A DNA stretch of 64,000 nt from Pseudomonas extremaustralis (lineage in GTDB: Bacteria; Pseudomonadota; Gammaproteobacteria; Pseudomonadales; Pseudomonadaceae). Both the position numbers and the translations under genes were made by a program. Below, one piece after another: positions 35,115-44,032 of the stretch (its first letter is position 1; the number at the start of each line of letters is the position of its first letter). The DNA lies in contig NZ_LT629689.1 in assembly GCF_900102035.1 (NCBI RefSeq), forward strand, positions 1,116,001-1,180,000, written 5' to 3'. Under the pieces are notes generated by a model. The model did no database searches. It saw nothing but the letters and a program-made list of their open reading frames with translations, and was not told the DNA's origin.

Positions 35115-36431
35115 ATGAATCACACCACTCGCCTGGCCCTGGCCGTTTCCCTGGGGGCTGCGCAGCAAGCTGTCGCCTCCGGTTTTATCGACGACAGCAA
35201 AGCCAGCCTCGACCTGCGAAATTTCTACTACAACCAGGACACCCGTAACGCCAAGGCACCCACCGACAAAGAGTGGGGCCAGGCGTTCATGTTCAACTAC
35301 CAGTCCGGTTTCACCGAGGGCACGGTGGGCCTGGGCGTGGACGTGCAGCAATGGTACGGCCTGCGCCTGGATGCCTCGGGGCGCTCGGGCAAGAAAGGCG
35401 AAGACATTACTCCCGGCAGCGTCTTCCCGCTGGACGACGGCAAAGCCGCCCAGGACTTCAGCAAGACCGGCGTCACCGGCAAGATGCGCATCGCCCAGAC
35501 CCAACTGAAAGTCGGCAGCATGATGCCCAAGCTGCCGGTGCTGACCACCGAAGACGGGCGCCTGCTGCCCCAGACCTTCCGCGGCTATCAAGTGGATTCC
35601 AAGGACTTCAAGGACTTCAACCTGGTCGCCGGCAAAATCGAACAGGTGCTGGATCGTAACTCCAGCAACGGCCAGGGCATGTCGATCGCCGGCGCCAATG
35701 ACCCGATCAAGGGCAAGGACAGCAACCAGTTCTACTACGGCGGGGTGGATTACACCGTCAGCAAGCAACTGCAACTGCAGTACTACTACGCCAACCTGGA
35801 GAACTTCTACCAGCAGCACTTCCTGGGCCTGGTGCACAACTGGCAGTTGCCGGTGGGGCAGCTCAAAAGTGACCTGCGCTATTTCTACAGCACATCTGAT
35901 GGCAAGAACGGCAGCGCTTCGGGGCGTCAAGAAGGCTATGTGAGCGCGGGCTACTATGCGCCGGGCGTCAACACCGGCAAGGTCGACAACCGCCTGTGGA
36001 GCGCCATGTTCACCTACAGCCTGAGCGGGCATTCGCTTGGTCTCGGCTACCAGAAGACCACCGGCGAAAGCGACTTTCCCCATATCAACCAGGGCCAGGG
36101 CCGTTCGCTGTACCTGATCACCAACTCCCAATCGCTGAAGTTCGTGAATGCCGGCGAACAGGCCACGGTCGGCACCTATGCCTATGACTTCGCCAGCCTG
36201 GGCATACCGGGCCTGCGCTCCAGCGTGACCTATATCCACGGCACCCATATCCAAACCGCAACCCGCGATAACAGCGAATGGGAACGCGACATCCGCCTGG
36301 ACTACGTGATCCCCACCGGCACCTTAAAAGGCCTGGGCTTTACCTGGCGCGGTGCGGTGATGCGCGGTAACGACACGGCCGACAAGGATGAGACGCGCCT
36401 GATCGTCAGCTACAGCGTCCCGCTGATGTAA
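35115..36431 (+). CDS. OprD-family outer-membrane porin (OprE/OprQ-like)
   Basis: This 438-residue protein has a signal peptide (ending AVAS|GF) and the family opening DDSKASLDLRNFYYNQDTRN with KEWGQAFMFNYQSGFTEGTVG; it ends SYSVPLM. It is a paralogue of the porin at 10074-11393 with the same strand pattern. TTTGGAG precedes ATG 35115. It sits directly upstream of the anaerobic island, and OprE of P. aeruginosa is anaerobically induced, so OprE-like behaviour is possible. However, no Anr box was found in its upstream gap. Confidence 0.9.
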   Translation: MNHTTRLALAVSLGAAQQAVASGFIDDSKASLDLRNFYYNQDTRNAKAPTDKEWGQAFMFNYQSGFTEGTVGLGVDVQQWYGLRLDASGRSGKKGEDITPGSVFPLDDGKAAQDFSKTGVTGKMRIAQTQLKVGSMMPKLPVLTTEDGRLLPQTFRGYQVDSKDFKDFNLVAGKIEQVLDRNSSNGQGMSIAGANDPIKGKDSNQFYYGGVDYTVSKQLQLQYYYANLENFYQQHFLGLVHNWQLPVGQLKSDLRYFYSTSDGKNGSASGRQEGYVSAGYYAPGVNTGKVDNRLWSAMFTYSLSGHSLGLGYQKTTGESDFPHINQGQGRSLYLITNSQSLKFVNAGEQATVGTYAYDFASLGIPGLRSSVTYIHGTHIQTATRDNSEWERDIRLDYVIPTGTLKGLGFTWRGAVMRGNDTADKDETRLIVSYSVPLM

Positions 36432-36453
36432 GTCGCGGGCGGGGCCGCAACGC

Positions 36454-36467
36454 TTGATCGGTATCAA
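36454..36467. promoter_or_regulatory. Anr/Dnr box upstream of the first CopD-like gene
   Basis: TTGATCGGTATCAA matches the Anr/Dnr consensus TTGAT-N4-ATCAA at all ten defined positions. Its centre is about 70 bases before the start codon at 36531, a normal activating distance once a short leader is allowed. Confidence 0.8.
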
Positions 36468-36530
36468 GGCCACCTCCTGCGCCCACGCGCACACTGGGCG
36501 CCCCACGGCCGATCCCCCTGCGAGGCGATC

Positions 36531-36974
36531 ATGCTCTACCTTCTGTTGCTCTTGACCCACCTGTTCGCCGCGCTGATTTTTATCGGCACGGTGTTTTTCG
36601 AGGTGCTGATCCTGGGCAGCCTGCACCGGCAATTGCCGGCGCGGGTGATGGTGCTGGTGGAGCAGGGGGTTGGCCTGCGGGCGCGAGCGTTGATGCCGTG
36701 GGTGTTGCTGGCGCTGTTCGGCGCCGGCCTCGGCATGGTCTGGCTGCGCTACCTGCCGGTGCTGGCGGCTCCCCTGGCGTCCTCGTTCGGCACATTGCTC
36801 AGCCTCAAGCTGGCCCTGGCCGCCAGTGTGCTCCTGCACTTTCTGGTGACCATGGCGCGGATGCGTTGGGGCAGCGTCAGCGCACGCTATATCCGTTGGG
36901 TTCACCTGAGCCTGTTCGCGCATATGGTCGCCATCGTGCTGCTGGCCAAGGGCATGTTTTATCTGAGCTGGTAG
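36531..36974 (+). CDS. CopD-like small integral membrane protein
   Basis: This 147-residue protein has four membrane segments. Conserved-looking histidines are at position 10 (LLLLLTHLFAALIFIGTVFFEV), in VLLHFLV and in LFAHMVAIVLLAKG. All three recur at matching places in the paralogue at 48194-48625, together with FIGTxFFEV and LLSLK. The pattern suggests heme or copper binding in the membrane. A perfect Anr box lies upstream, so it should be made under low oxygen. The exact role is unknown; it stands first in the anaerobic island. Confidence 0.75.
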   Translation: MLYLLLLLTHLFAALIFIGTVFFEVLILGSLHRQLPARVMVLVEQGVGLRARALMPWVLLALFGAGLGMVWLRYLPVLAAPLASSFGTLLSLKLALAASVLLHFLVTMARMRWGSVSARYIRWVHLSLFAHMVAIVLLAKGMFYLSW

Positions 36975-36992
36975 CAGTACGACCTCTGGGCC

Positions 36993-37006
36993 TTGATGCA
37001 TATCAA
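36993..37006. promoter_or_regulatory. Anr/Dnr box upstream of the hemN-like pair
   Basis: TTGATGCATATCAA is a full match to TTGAT-N4-ATCAA and is nearly palindromic throughout. Its centre is 65 bases before ATG 37065 of the hemN-like gene, so it should drive that gene and the overlapping hemN. Confidence 0.82.
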
Positions 37007-37064
37007 GGTGAGTGGCCAGGTCGCACCGGACAATGGCGCACAGTCACCCGCTCCGGAGTCCGTC

Positions 37065-38384
37065 ATGCGCAGCCCGATTCACCCCACCCGCTTTCGCCAG
37101 GACCAGGGCGTGTTGGACCTGGCCTGCCAGATGGACACCCGTCGCTTCCATGCCGGGGTCGGCAGCCTGGACCTGTTGCGTGCCTTGCGCGACAGTCGCC
37201 AGCGTCAACGCCCGCTGGCGTTGAACCTGCACTGGCCGGCGAGCGACCCCGAGGGCGACTACCTGCACAGCGTGACCCAGGAAATCCAACTGATCGGCTG
37301 CCAGCTCGGCGCCCGCCAGCCGGTCGATCACTTTCACCTGCGCGGCACGCCACCGGCATTGGCGCAGTTGCAGCCGTTGATGGCGCACCTGCGCGGGCGC
37401 TTCAATTTCCTCGACCGTGACCGGGGCGACTACTGCATCGACCTCGACCCTTGGCACATCGATTGGGCCACCATGGGTTCGCTGCGTGATCAGGGCTTCA
37501 ACCACGCCAGCATCGGCGTTCCGGATACCGGCAGCGACGGTTCGTCGTCCCAGGCCCGCTATCAGGACCCGGCGCCCATCGAATCCCTGGTCGATGCCGC
37601 CCGCACTTTCGGGTTTCGCTCGGTGAGCATCGACCTCGGCTATGGCCATGCCTGGCAGACCCCGGCCAGCTTCGAACTGAAACTGGCCAGCCTGATCACC
37701 CTGGAACCCGACCGCCTGCACCTGTTCGATTACGCCCAGGCACCGGCCCGCTATCAAGGCCGGTCGTCCCAGGCCTTCAGCGGTGCAGCGGATAAAAACG
37801 CCATGCGCCGCTGCGGCTTCGAGTCCCTGACGGCGGCGGGTTACCACTACATCGGCCTCGGCCAGTTCGTGCGCGCCGACGATGACCTCAAACAGGCCCA
37901 GGAGCGTGGGCGCCTGAGCCGTAATTGCGAGGGTTTCACTCTGCATGGGCATTGCGACCACATCGGCCTGGGCCTGGGCGCCATCAGCCAGATCGACGCG
38001 CTGTGCACCCGCAACACCCAGGATGCGCGCCAGTACCGCGAACAGCTGGCCAGCGGTCAACTCGCCACCCATAGCGGCTGGTTTCGCCAGACCGCCGACC
38101 CGGTGCGCCTGCACGTGGCCGAGCGCCTGGCCTGCGATCTGGAGCTGGATATCCCGGCGGTGGAGCGTCGCTACGGCCTGGTGTTCAGGCGCTATTTCGC
38201 CAGCCTCTGGCCGCTGCTGGTCGCCTTGCACCGCGACGGTCTGATCGAGTTGTCGCCGAGCTTCATCTGGTTGCTGCCGGCCGGGCTACCGCACGTGGAT
38301 GGCATCTGTGCGTTGTTCGAACGCGCGGTGCTCGCCACCCCGGTCAGTGCCAATGACGAGGTGATCGACCATGACGGCGTTTGA
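37065..38384 (+). CDS. HemN-like protein lacking the radical-SAM cysteines
   Basis: This 439-residue protein is collinear with HemN over most of its length: DYLHSVTQEIQLIGCQL matches the helix after the cluster loop, GFNHASIGVPD matches GFNRLSFGVQD, and NCEGFTLHGHCDHIGLGLGAISQID matches the HemN C-terminal signature. The loop with CxxxCxxC is missing: LALNLHWPASDPEGDY replaces HIPFCQSLCYYCGCHK, and GGGTP has become RGTPP. It therefore cannot bind the 4Fe-4S cluster in the usual way. It overlaps the intact hemN by 14 bases and shares its Anr box. GGAG precedes ATG 37065; an in-frame start at 36993 would lie inside the Anr box. It may be a partner, regulator or heme-handling relative of HemN. 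Confidence 0.82.
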   Translation: MRSPIHPTRFRQDQGVLDLACQMDTRRFHAGVGSLDLLRALRDSRQRQRPLALNLHWPASDPEGDYLHSVTQEIQLIGCQLGARQPVDHFHLRGTPPALAQLQPLMAHLRGRFNFLDRDRGDYCIDLDPWHIDWATMGSLRDQGFNHASIGVPDTGSDGSSSQARYQDPAPIESLVDAARTFGFRSVSIDLGYGHAWQTPASFELKLASLITLEPDRLHLFDYAQAPARYQGRSSQAFSGAADKNAMRRCGFESLTAAGYHYIGLGQFVRADDDLKQAQERGRLSRNCEGFTLHGHCDHIGLGLGAISQIDALCTRNTQDARQYREQLASGQLATHSGWFRQTADPVRLHVAERLACDLELDIPAVERRYGLVFRRYFASLWPLLVALHRDGLIELSPSFIWLLPAGLPHVDGICALFERAVLATPVSANDEVIDHDGV

Positions 38385-39756
38385 ATTCGACCGCGCCCTG
38401 GTGCACAAATACGACCGCCCTGGGCCGCGCTATACCTCGTACCCCACGGCGCCGCAATTCCACAGCGAATTCGCCCTGGATGACTATCACCAGGCGGTCC
38501 GCGCCAGCCATCTGGAAACGGCGCCCAAGGCGTTGTCGGTGTACATCCATATCCCGTTTTGCCAGAGCCTTTGCTACTACTGCGGTTGCCACAAGATCAT
38601 CACGCGCAAGACCCACCGCGCCGTGGAGTACATGGGCTACCTCAAGCGCGAGATCCAGATGCAGGGCGCATTGTTCGAGCGTTCCCGCTGCTTGACCCAG
38701 TTGCATCTGGGCGGCGGTACGCCGACCTACCTGGACGACGCGCAACTGGCCGAGCTGATGGCGTGCCTGGCACAGCACTTCACCCTCGACACCAGCGACA
38801 ACCATGAGTTTTCCATCGAGGTGGACCCGCGCACTATCAGCGTCGAGCGGATCGAGACCCTGCGTCGCCTGGGCTTCAATCGCTTGAGCTTCGGCGTGCA
38901 GGACTTCGACCCCGACGTGCAGGCTGCGGTCAATCGCCTGCAAAGCGAAGCGCAGATCCTGCAACTGGTGGCGGCGGCCCGCGAGGCGCGGTTCAAGTCG
39001 ATCAGTGTCGACCTGATCTACGGCCTGCCGCTGCAAACCGTGGCCAGTTTCGATGTGACCCTGGGCAAACTGATCGCCCTGCGCCCCGACCGGGTGGCAG
39101 CCTACAGCTATGCGCACCTGCCGAGCCAGATCCGCGCCCAGCGCATGATCCGTCCCGAAGACATGCCACCGCCGGCGCGCAAGCTGGAGCTGCTGGAACT
39201 GACCATCCGCCGTCTCACCGAGGCCGGTTATGTCTATATCGGCATGGACCATTTCGCCTTGCCCGACGATGAACTGGCCCTGGCCCGCGCCAATGGCAGC
39301 CTGCAACGTAACTTCCAGGGCTACTCCACCCATGCCGACTGCGACCTGATCGGCCTGGGCGTGTCGGCCATTGGCAAGGTGGGCGACAGCTACAGCCAGA
39401 GCGTCAAGGAACTGTCCCAGTACTACGCCCGACTTGACGCGGGGATGCTGCCGGTGCAGCGCGGTTATCGGCTCAATGCCGATGATGTGCTGCGTCGCGA
39501 GGTGATCAACGGCCTGATGTGCGAAGGACGGGTTGATTTCGCCCAGGTCGAGGCGGCCCATGGCATTCGCTTCAACGACTATTTCGCCGAGGCCTTGACG
39601 CAGTTGGATGAGCATGTGGCGGACGGGTTATTGCAGGTCCAGGACGATGGACTGCAACTGCTGCCCAAGGGGCAGTTGATGGTGCGCAGCGTGGCCATGG
39701 CCTTTGATGCCTACCTGGGTGGCGCGCAGAAAGGTCAGTTCTCGCGCACGGTGTGA
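38371..39756 (+). CDS. hemN: Oxygen-independent coproporphyrinogen III oxidase
   Basis: This 461-residue radical-SAM enzyme converts coproporphyrinogen III to protoporphyrinogen IX without oxygen, keeping heme synthesis going under anaerobiosis. The cluster motif is HIPFCQSLCYYCGC (Cys64, Cys68, Cys71). The SAM glycine motif LHLGGGTPTYL and the HemN tail (RNFQGYSTHADCDLIGLGVSAIGKVG) are intact, as is the N-terminal PRYTSYPTA arm that contacts substrate. It overlaps the hemN-like gene by 14 bases and is convergent with the cytochrome gene. Anr control comes through the box at 36993. Confidence 0.95.
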   Translation: MTAFEFDRALVHKYDRPGPRYTSYPTAPQFHSEFALDDYHQAVRASHLETAPKALSVYIHIPFCQSLCYYCGCHKIITRKTHRAVEYMGYLKREIQMQGALFERSRCLTQLHLGGGTPTYLDDAQLAELMACLAQHFTLDTSDNHEFSIEVDPRTISVERIETLRRLGFNRLSFGVQDFDPDVQAAVNRLQSEAQILQLVAAAREARFKSISVDLIYGLPLQTVASFDVTLGKLIALRPDRVAAYSYAHLPSQIRAQRMIRPEDMPPPARKLELLELTIRRLTEAGYVYIGMDHFALPDDELALARANGSLQRNFQGYSTHADCDLIGLGVSAIGKVGDSYSQSVKELSQYYARLDAGMLPVQRGYRLNADDVLRREVINGLMCEGRVDFAQVEAAHGIRFNDYFAEALTQLDEHVADGLLQVQDDGLQLLPKGQLMVRSVAMAFDAYLGGAQKGQFSRTV

Positions 39757-39780
39757 CCTGAGTGCTGTTGGGGTGAGCAG

Positions 39781-39807
39781 GGCTGCACCGCGTCGGACGG
39801 CGCAGCC
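39781..39807. terminator. Possible bidirectional terminator hairpin between hemN and cytochrome c551
   Basis: GGCTGC (39781-39786) and GCAGCC (39802-39807) can pair around a 15-base loop that itself can fold partly. It lies between two convergent stop codons. No clear T-run follows on either strand, so support is structural only. Confidence 0.3.
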
Positions 39808-39813
39808 TGGTGC

Positions 39814-40131
39814 TTATCTCTTCAAGGTCAGGACCCACTCGGCCAATACCTTGGCTTCGTCTTCTGTCACCTGGTTCGGCGGCATTGGTGTCGGCCCCCA
39901 GTTGCCCTGGGTGCCGTTCTTGATGTGGCTGGCCAAGGTGGTAGCGGCGTCTTTCACGCCGGCATTCTTCGCCGCGACGTCTTTCAGGGCCGGGCCCACC
40001 AGTTTGCTGTCGAGGGTGTGGCAACCGACGCAAGGCTTGCTGTTGAACAGCGCCGCGCCGTCTTGCGCCAGGGCCGGTTGCAGGGCGAGTGTGGCGCTGC
40101 AGGCCAACAGTGCGAGAAGCATATTTTTCAT
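39814..40131 (-). CDS. nirM: Cytochrome c551
   Basis: This 105-residue protein has a signal peptide (ending LALA-QPALA|QD) and a mature class I cytochrome c closely resembling P. aeruginosa c551. It shows [24 protein letters not shown] with the heme-binding CxxCH, and [12 protein letters not shown] with the axial methionine. It carries electrons in the periplasm to nitrite or NO reductase. ATG 40131 was chosen as the start of the signal peptide. In P. aeruginosa nirM follows nirS; here it is alone, convergent with hemN and divergent from nirQ, with an Anr-type box about 90 bases upstream. Confidence 0.9.
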   Translation of the reverse strand: MKNMLLALLACSATLALQPALAQDGAALFNSKPCVGCHTLDSKLVGPALKDVAAKNAGVKDAATTLASHIKNGTQGNWGPTPMPPNQVTEDEAKVLAEWVLTLKR

Positions 40132-40221
40132 GGGGTACCTCTTAGGGATGGGGCTCGATAGCTGTCGTGCCACGGGTTCTCAGTGCCCGGCAAGCCTATG
40201 GTGTCGTGCGGCAATACGCGC

Positions 40222-40235
40222 TTGACGGCGATCAA
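40222..40235. promoter_or_regulatory. Anr/Dnr box between cytochrome c551 and nirQ
   Basis: TTGACGGCGATCAA matches TTGAT-N4-ATCAA at nine of ten positions (C for T at position 5). It sits about 80 bases from the nirQ start and about 95 from the cytochrome start, so it may serve either or both directions. Confidence 0.7.
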
Positions 40236-40309
40236 GTTCACCGCAAAGCACGCTTGCCAGCCTGTCGCAGGGCGCCTTAGCGTGGGCGCCGAACCCGTTG
40301 TGAGGACGC

Positions 40310-41089
40310 ATGATGAGCGAGCCCTTCTACCAACCGCTGGATAACGAACAGCCGCTGTTCGAACACGCCTGGCGCCACCGCATGCCGGTGCTGATCAAGG
40401 GCCCGACCGGCTGTGGCAAGACGCGCTTCGTGCAGCACATGGCGCACCGTTTGAACCTGCCGCTGTACACCGTGGCCTGCCACGACGATTTGAGCGCCGC
40501 AGACCTGCTTGGCCGGCACCTGATCGGCGCCGAAGGCACCTGGTGGCAGGACGGCCCGTTGACCCGCGCGGTGCGCGAAGGTGGAATCTGCTACCTCGAC
40601 GAAGTGGTCGAAGCCCGCCAGGACACCGCCGTGGTGCTGCACCCGATTGCCGATGAACGCCGCGAGCTGTTTCTGGAGCGCACCGGCGAAGTGCTCAAGG
40701 CGCCGCCGTCGTTCATGCTGGTGGTGTCGTACAACCCCGGCTACCAGAACCTGCTCAAAGGCATGAAGCCCAGCACCCGCCAGCGCTTCGTGGCGATGCG
40801 TTTCGGTTACCCGCCGGTGGCCGACGAGGAGCGCATCGTGGCCCGCGAAGCCGGGGTCGACAGTGCCTTGGCCGCGCAGATCGTGCGCCTGGGTCACGCG
40901 CTGCGCCGGCTCGATCAGCACGATCTGGAGGAAGTCGCTTCCACGCGCCTGTTGATCTTTACCGCACGCCTGATCGGCGCCGGCATGAGCCCGCGCCAAG
41001 CCTGCCTGGCGTGCCTGGCCGAACCGCTGAGCGACGATCCGCACACCGTGTCCGCCTTGATGGACATCGTGGATGTGCACTTTGCCTGA
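40310..41089 (+). CDS. nirQ: NirQ/NorQ MoxR-type AAA+ ATPase for NO reductase maturation
   Basis: This 259-residue CbbQ/NirQ/NorQ ATPase has Walker A IKGPTGCGKTRF, Walker B GICYLDEVVEAR, sensor 1 LVVSYNPGYQN and the arginine finger region KPSTRQRFVAM. Together with NorD (VWA domain, 44033-45877) it activates the NO reductase, probably by helping insert the non-heme iron. TGAGGA precedes ATG 40310; ATG 40313 is equally possible. It heads the nirQ-norE-norF-norC-norB-norD series under Anr/Dnr control. Confidence 0.94.
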   Translation: MMSEPFYQPLDNEQPLFEHAWRHRMPVLIKGPTGCGKTRFVQHMAHRLNLPLYTVACHDDLSAADLLGRHLIGAEGTWWQDGPLTRAVREGGICYLDEVVEARQDTAVVLHPIADERRELFLERTGEVLKAPPSFMLVVSYNPGYQNLLKGMKPSTRQRFVAMRFGYPPVADEERIVAREAGVDSALAAQIVRLGHALRRLDQHDLEEVASTRLLIFTARLIGAGMSPRQACLACLAEPLSDDPHTVSALMDIVDVHFA

Positions 41090-41645
41090 AGCCCGGCGCC
41101 TGCCGGGCGACTTGGCGATGTGGTTTTTCATCCTCGCCGAACTGTCCGTGTTCGCCCTCCTGATCCTCGCATTTGCCGTGGCCCAGGTGCTCAAGCCTGA
41201 GGTGTTCGCCACGGGGCGCGCGCAACTGGATACCTCGACCGGGTTGGCGATGACCCTGAGCCTGTTGACAGCCGGCTGGCTGGCGGCGTGGGCCGTGCAC
41301 CAGGTGCGCCAGGGGTTCTCGCGCCGGGGCGCGGTCTTGTTGTATGGCGCGTTGCTGGTGGCGCTGGTGTATGTGGCGATCAAACTCGGCGAGTACGCCC
41401 ATCTGGCCGGTGCAGGACTTGGGTTGGAGCACGGCACCTTCTTCACCCTGTACTGGATTCTGACCGGGTTTCACTTTTTGCATGTGCTGCTGGGCATGCT
41501 GATCCTGGGGTGGGTGGCGGGGCGCTGCTGGCAGCGGGCTTACCGCGTGCCGCACTTGAGCGGGCTGGAATCCGGCGTGCTGTATTGGCACATGATCGAC
41601 CTGGTGTGGGTGGTGCTGTTTCCGTTGGTCTATGTGATTGGCTGA
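41073..41645 (+). CDS. norE: Cytochrome oxidase subunit III-like protein (NorE/NirO)
   Basis: This 190-residue protein has five membrane segments of the heme-copper oxidase subunit III type (GDLAMWFFILAELSVFALLI, EHGTFFTLYWILTGFHFLHVLLGMLIL, SGLESGVLYWHMIDLVWVVLFPLVYVIG). NorE homologues support NO reductase activity but are not catalytic. It starts inside the end of nirQ (ATG 41073) and overlaps the norF frame, showing tight translational coupling. P. aeruginosa calls this gene nirO. Confidence 0.9.
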   Translation: MCTLPEARRLPGDLAMWFFILAELSVFALLILAFAVAQVLKPEVFATGRAQLDTSTGLAMTLSLLTAGWLAAWAVHQVRQGFSRRGAVLLYGALLVALVYVAIKLGEYAHLAGAGLGLEHGTFFTLYWILTGFHFLHVLLGMLILGWVAGRCWQRAYRVPHLSGLESGVLYWHMIDLVWVVLFPLVYVIG

Positions 41646-41652
41646 GGTGGGT

Positions 41653-41883
41653 ATGACGGTTTCCCGAGCGCTGCTGCTGTGTTGGGCGCTGCTGGTGGCG
41701 CTGAGCATCGGCACCGTCCTCACCGGCGCGGCCGGCCTTTGGCTGGTGGTGCTGTTGCTGGCGGTGGCCAAGGGCTGGGTGATTGCCGACGGGTTCATGG
41801 AACTGCGGCATGCGCCAAAGCTATGGCGTGCCGCGATGCTCGGCTGGACGGTCGTCATCGTCGGCTTGATCGCCATCCTGTAG
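41653..41883 (+). CDS. norF: Cytochrome oxidase subunit IV-like small membrane protein (NorF/NirP)
   Basis: This 76-residue protein has two or three membrane segments (TVSRALLLCWALLVALSIGTVL; LWLVVLLLAVAKGWVIADGFMELRHAP; WRAAMLGWTVVIVGLIAIL). KGWVIADGFMELRHAP is the typical loop of the COX4/NorF group. It follows norE directly; ATG 41653 was preferred over an upstream in-frame TTG. It supports NO reductase assembly or function. Confidence 0.85.
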   Translation: MTVSRALLLCWALLVALSIGTVLTGAAGLWLVVLLLAVAKGWVIADGFMELRHAPKLWRAAMLGWTVVIVGLIAIL

Positions 41884-41977
41884 GAGCTGGCTTGCCAGCG
41901 AAAAACCCCCAGGCGCCGCGTTCATCCTGATTTCCCACGTCATCGTTAACGACCTTCGCTGGCAAGCCAGTTCCTAC
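41881..41977. repeat. REP doublet, 'TAGGAGCTGGCTTGCCAGCGAA' family
   Basis: TAGGAGCTGGCTTGCCAGCG and the inverse CGCTGGCAAGCCAGTTCCTA flank about 55 bases containing CCCAGGCGCCGCGTTCATCC. It overlaps the last bases of norF and separates norF from the norCBD promoter. Confidence 0.85.
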
Positions 41978-42044
41978 AAATGAATGCGTAGGCCTGGGCG
42001 TCCTGTAGGCGGATGGAATACCCGACTAAAACCATCAACATTTC

Positions 42045-42058
42045 TTGATCGCCATCAA
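42045..42058. promoter_or_regulatory. Anr/Dnr box upstream of norCBD
   Basis: TTGATCGCCATCAA matches the consensus at every defined position. Its centre is about 64 bases before the norC start, consistent with Dnr activation of norCBD as in P. aeruginosa. Confidence 0.88.
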
Positions 42059-42115
42059 GCGGTTTTCACCCCCCACCTCCCTATCATCACCTGGTCAAGC
42101 CACGAGGAAGCGACC

Positions 42116-42556
42116 ATGTCTGAGACCTTCACCAAGGGCATGGCCAGGAATATCTACTTCGGAGGAAGCGTGTTCTTCTTCCTGATTTTCCTGGCCCTGA
42201 CCTATCACACCGAACAAACCTTTCCCGTCCGCAGCAACGCCGACCAACTCACTGAATCTGTCGTGCGCGGCAAAGGCGTCTGGGAGCGCAATAACTGTGT
42301 GGGCTGCCACACGTTGCTGGGCGAGGGGGCTTATTTTGCGCCGGAGCTGGGCAATGTGTTCAAACGCCGGGGCGGTGACGAAGGGTTCAAGCCGTTCCTG
42401 CATGCCTGGATGAAGATGCAACCGTTGGGCGTGCCCGGACGACGGGCCATGCCGCAATTCAACCTCAGCGACCAGGAGGTGGACGATATGGCCGAGTTTC
42501 TCAAATGGAGCTCGAAGATCGATACCAATAACTGGCCACCGAACAAGGAGGGCTGA
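42116..42556 (+). CDS. norC: Nitric oxide reductase cytochrome c subunit
   Basis: This 146-residue membrane-anchored cytochrome c has one N-terminal transmembrane helix (YFGGSVFFFLIFLALTYHTEQ), then ERNNCVGCHTLLGEGAYFAPELGNV with Cys61, Cys64 and His65. GRRAMPQFNLS carries the axial methionine. It passes electrons from periplasmic cytochromes to NorB. GAGGAAG precedes ATG 42116. It is the first gene of norCBD, three bases before norB. Confidence 0.96.
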   Translation: MSETFTKGMARNIYFGGSVFFFLIFLALTYHTEQTFPVRSNADQLTESVVRGKGVWERNNCVGCHTLLGEGAYFAPELGNVFKRRGGDEGFKPFLHAWMKMQPLGVPGRRAMPQFNLSDQEVDDMAEFLKWSSKIDTNNWPPNKEG

Positions 42557-43981
<1,425 letters not shown>

Positions 43982-44032
43982 CGGTTGTGGGAGGGGTGTA
44001 CCGGTCAAATACCGAATGTTTGGAGTCTGTCC

